10,384 nt of DNA from Funneliformis mosseae. Taxonomy: Eukaryota; Glomeromycota; Glomeromycetes; Glomerales; Glomeraceae. The stretch spans positions 1 through 10,384 of the forward strand of contig CAJVPP010003963.1 of NCBI GenBank assembly GCA_910592005.1, read 5' to 3'. This document shows positions 7,824 through 10,384 of this stretch, in pieces. Within the stretch, counting starts at the first letter, position 1, and each line of letters starts with the position of its first letter. The notes under the pieces were generated by a model. The model ran no database searches, had not been told where the DNA came from, and saw only the letters and a program-made list of their open reading frames with translations. Position numbers and translations under genes: made by a program.

Positions 7824-10384
7824 ATGGAAAACTTCGAAGACGAAATGATTGAACACTCTAACTATGACAACAACGAAGTAATTGAGCAGAAATTTACCGA
7901 AACCATAGAACCTTTGTCACCTGTTACAGAACAGGCTGAGGGGGTTAGTTACAACAATGATTCAGGGACTAACCCAAATCGACGTGCTTCTATTGCAGTA
8001 TCACGTTTTAATAGTATGATAGACCCTAATACTTTAGGCTCGTGGATGAGTAATGGCATTGGATATGGTAGTCAGGCGGTTAAGACTAAAAGACGCGCTA
8101 CTATGATAGATCATAATAGTGTAAAAAGTGGTTTTGTTTCATTACGTGCCCCTGATGGTGTAGACTTATCAATGTTTAATGAAGAAGTTAGTGATGCTGA
8201 TTTACCTCAGGAATTCGAAAATTTTCTGGTATGTGATATATTTTATTATGAAAATTAAAATTAATTAATTATATTTTTTGAATGATTTTTATTTAAATTT
8301 AAATTGAACTTTTAGAATGAAATGAACATACAAGAACCTGCACGAAAAAAAATGTTACAGCTTTCTATCGATCAAAAACGAACAATTATACTTACACATA
8401 AACAAGCTCAAGAAATTAAACCGCAAACGCAACCGCAACATCAAAGCGAAACCCAAGAACAGCAGCAGCAACATACGCGACCTGATTCTCAGACATATCA
8501 ACAAAAGAACTTTTTAAATGTTGCACAAGATTACGATACTATGTCTGATATGTCTGGTAAAATACAAATACGTGATTTTGATGTAGCTTCCGCTACAAGT
8601 ACCGCTAGTGAAAATGATTACGCAGAACAAAAGCCAAATAATCGGCTTTCATTGTCTTATTGGCTTTATAATACAGAGCAAAATCGCTCTTCGTCACCAC
8701 CATTAACAAATATACCCGAACAGACAAGGCCGGTTGTTCAATCGACTTCTCAAAATCGCTCAAGTGGATTATTTGGTTCTTTATTATATTTATATCCTTC
8801 GGCTGGAAATTCAACAAAATTACAGGATACACCTGAATTCTATATCGAAAAATTAACACAAAAGTGAGTTAAAATTTTCATTTGGGGAGTTTTAAATATT
8901 TTCAATGAATTTGGTTTGAACGTTGGAATTTTTCAATTTTAAAGGAATGCTGCACCTAAGTTGTTAGCAGATACTTTATTATCTTTACGAATAACCTTGT
9001 CTTCGGCAAAGTTATCTTGGTTAAGAGAGTTTTTAGAAAATAAGGGATTATTGGTGCTGGATTCTATCCTTGAGAGACATACTATTCGGGATAAGAAGAG
9101 GTTAGCAAAAATTTATAAGTTCGTTATTCTATTCCGGTTATAACTTCTAATTAAATTCTTTAAATTAGTACAGCTAGAAATTCTGACCAAGACGATCGAA
9201 TACAGTCACAATGTATTCGATGTTTAAGAACATTGATGAATACTGAGGCAAGCTTACATCATTCTCTTATATCGTAAATATCTTATTCCTCATATATAAA
9301 TTGATCATATTTTCTATTTAGATTGGTTTTCGACAAGTTTTGAAATATTCGTCACTGGTTGCTAGCATTGTTTTTTGTCTTCACACTACTAATAACAAAT
9401 TACGTTCTCAAGTGGCTGATGTATTGGCAGCGTTATGTGTGCTCTCCTTGGATGGACATAAATTAGTTGTTGGATCTTTCACGGAATTTCGTGTAATTCA
9501 TGAGGAAAAATTTCGGTTTCAATATTTAGTTGAAAGCTTGAGAAGAAATGAGGAAGAAGATAGTACTTCTATTGAATATAAAGCTGCTGGACTAAGTTTA
9601 ATTAACGCGATCGTGAATTCTCCTGATATTATCGAGGAGCGCATTCTTTTAAGAGAGGAATTTGAAAGGAGAGGAATTGATGATGTTTTTAAGGTAAATT
9701 TATTCTCCAAGTATTCAAATAGGAATGCGTCGATTTTTTAAAGAAATAATATTCTTAGGTTACTTATTATATAAATACATGTTAGGTTATCAAAGATTCT
9801 GACCCTCCTGAATCTGTATTAAAGCAAATTGAGGTTTATCAAGAGGAGCGCCAAGAAGATTTAGATGAACTTTATGAGAAAGCCCATGAAATTGTAAGAG
9901 ATAATAAGTAAGTTATGTTCGAGGGGAATATATAAATTATTTCTTTAAACTGTAGATAAATTTTTAAATTAAATTTTATAGGAACCCACTTTCAATAGTT
10001 GCTGGATTACTTCAACAATTGGAAAGTGACAGAAATTTACATCGTCGTGTTATTGAGACACTTAAAAATTTATTAAGGATTTCATGTAAAAGCACTGGAG
10101 AGTTCGTATAGATTTCATACATGTAAATTTCTTGTTACTATATAAATCATTAAAATTTTATAATTTATAGGAGGTATCAAAACGAGATATGGACTTTGCT
10201 TGAGCAATTTATAGAGCAAATCATTTCTTTAAATAATCTAGGGCAAGGTAATTTAATTATAATTTATTTTTGTTCAATTTATTATTTTTTTTTTTTATTT
10301 CAAAAATATTAATTAGAATTATGAAAATTTTTAGAATGGCCAAAGTTTATGAATGAATATCACTCATCCATACAGCATATTGTC
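7824..10384 (+). CDS. Diaphanous-related formin (Bni1/SepA type), N-terminal part, runs off the right edge
   Basis: Formins nucleate and elongate actin filaments at growth sites and septa, and Rho-type GTPases relieve their self-inhibition. Exons: 7824-8228, 8316-8863, 8945-9100, 9169-9247, 9322-9693, 9786-9907, 9982-10101, 10171-10247, 10335 to the edge, giving 643 residues. Introns are 68-92 bp, all frame-keeping; intron 4 has a GC donor and intron 7 a weak GTTCGT donor. Residues 100-170 fit the GTPase-binding domain (APDGVDLSMF; FENFLNEMNIQEPARKK at 131-147). A glutamine-rich linker follows (172-188). TPEFYIEKL (307-315) then opens the FH3 armadillo-like region characteristic of fungal formins, with IQSQCIRCLRTLMN (exon 4) and RSQVADVLAALCVLSL (exon 5). 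Exon 6 carries PPESVLKQIEVYQEER, the usual end-of-FH3 signature. FH1, FH2 and DAD are outside the window. The start ATG has A at -3 and G at +4, a good context. An RRAS motif near residue 54 could be a kinase site. Confidence 0.94.
9248..9321 (+). other. GC-AG intron in the formin gene
   Basis: Exon 4 ends ...AATACTGAG and the intron starts GCAAGC, ending CTATTTAG. Reading straight through meets a TAA after ten codons. Splicing with the GC donor joins LMNTE to IGFRQVL, the expected formin FH3 sequence. AG|GCAAG fits the strict consensus known for the minor GC-AG class. No GT donor nearby preserves both the frame and the conserved residues. Confidence 0.8.

Noticed and set aside
8605..8859. 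84-residue open frame on the minus strand
   Set aside because: It lies fully antisense to formin exon 2, which has protein-family support, and shows no recognisable features.
9519..9710. 63-residue minus-strand frame
   Set aside because: Antisense shadow of formin exon 5, whose FH3 sequence explains the open reading frame.

Overview
The window looks like nuclear DNA of an A/T-rich, intron-rich fungus. The best guess is a Glomeromycotina (arbuscular mycorrhizal, Rhizophagus-like) genome. The grounds are many short introns (68-104 bp) with mostly GT-AG borders, very A/T-rich intergenic DNA, fungal-type anoctamin and formin proteins, and a broken gene whose tail (KRGPYSVSKTPKS then STYYDKW) recalls a repetitive protein family I associate with Rhizophagus. 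The species is an inference. No prokaryotic features, CRISPR arrays, rRNA or tRNA were seen.

Layout: (1) 1-1953 is stop-dense, very A/T-rich DNA without a single CpG. (2) 1948-2491 is a compositionally different upstream region where CpGs reappear, with several dyad-symmetric elements. (3) 2492-5115 is a complete seven-exon gene for a 704-residue anoctamin/TMEM16 membrane protein, with all five expected acidic Ca2+-site residues. (4) 5116-6623 is its 3' flank plus an unassigned CpG-richer segment. (5) 6624-7158 is a decayed gene of a probable repeat-associated family, broken at a run of 13 A and by stop codons. (6) 7159-7823 is the upstream region of the next gene, with E-box-like, CCAAT and palindromic motifs. 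(7) 7824 to the right edge is the N-terminal part (643 residues, nine exons so far) of a Bni1/SepA-type diaphanous-related formin: the GTPase-binding domain and the armadillo-like FH3 region. FH1, FH2 and any autoregulatory tail would lie beyond the window.

Both intact genes are on the + strand and are separate transcription units. One is predicted to move lipids or tether membranes under Ca2+ control, the other to nucleate actin under Rho-type GTPase control. Both matter for the cortex of a growing hypha, but nothing here shows that they are co-regulated beyond a weakly similar dyad element upstream of each. I found no clearly new multi-gene system. The most notable observations are the sharp CpG boundary, the GC-AG intron in the formin, and the duplicated splice-donor segment in the decayed gene.
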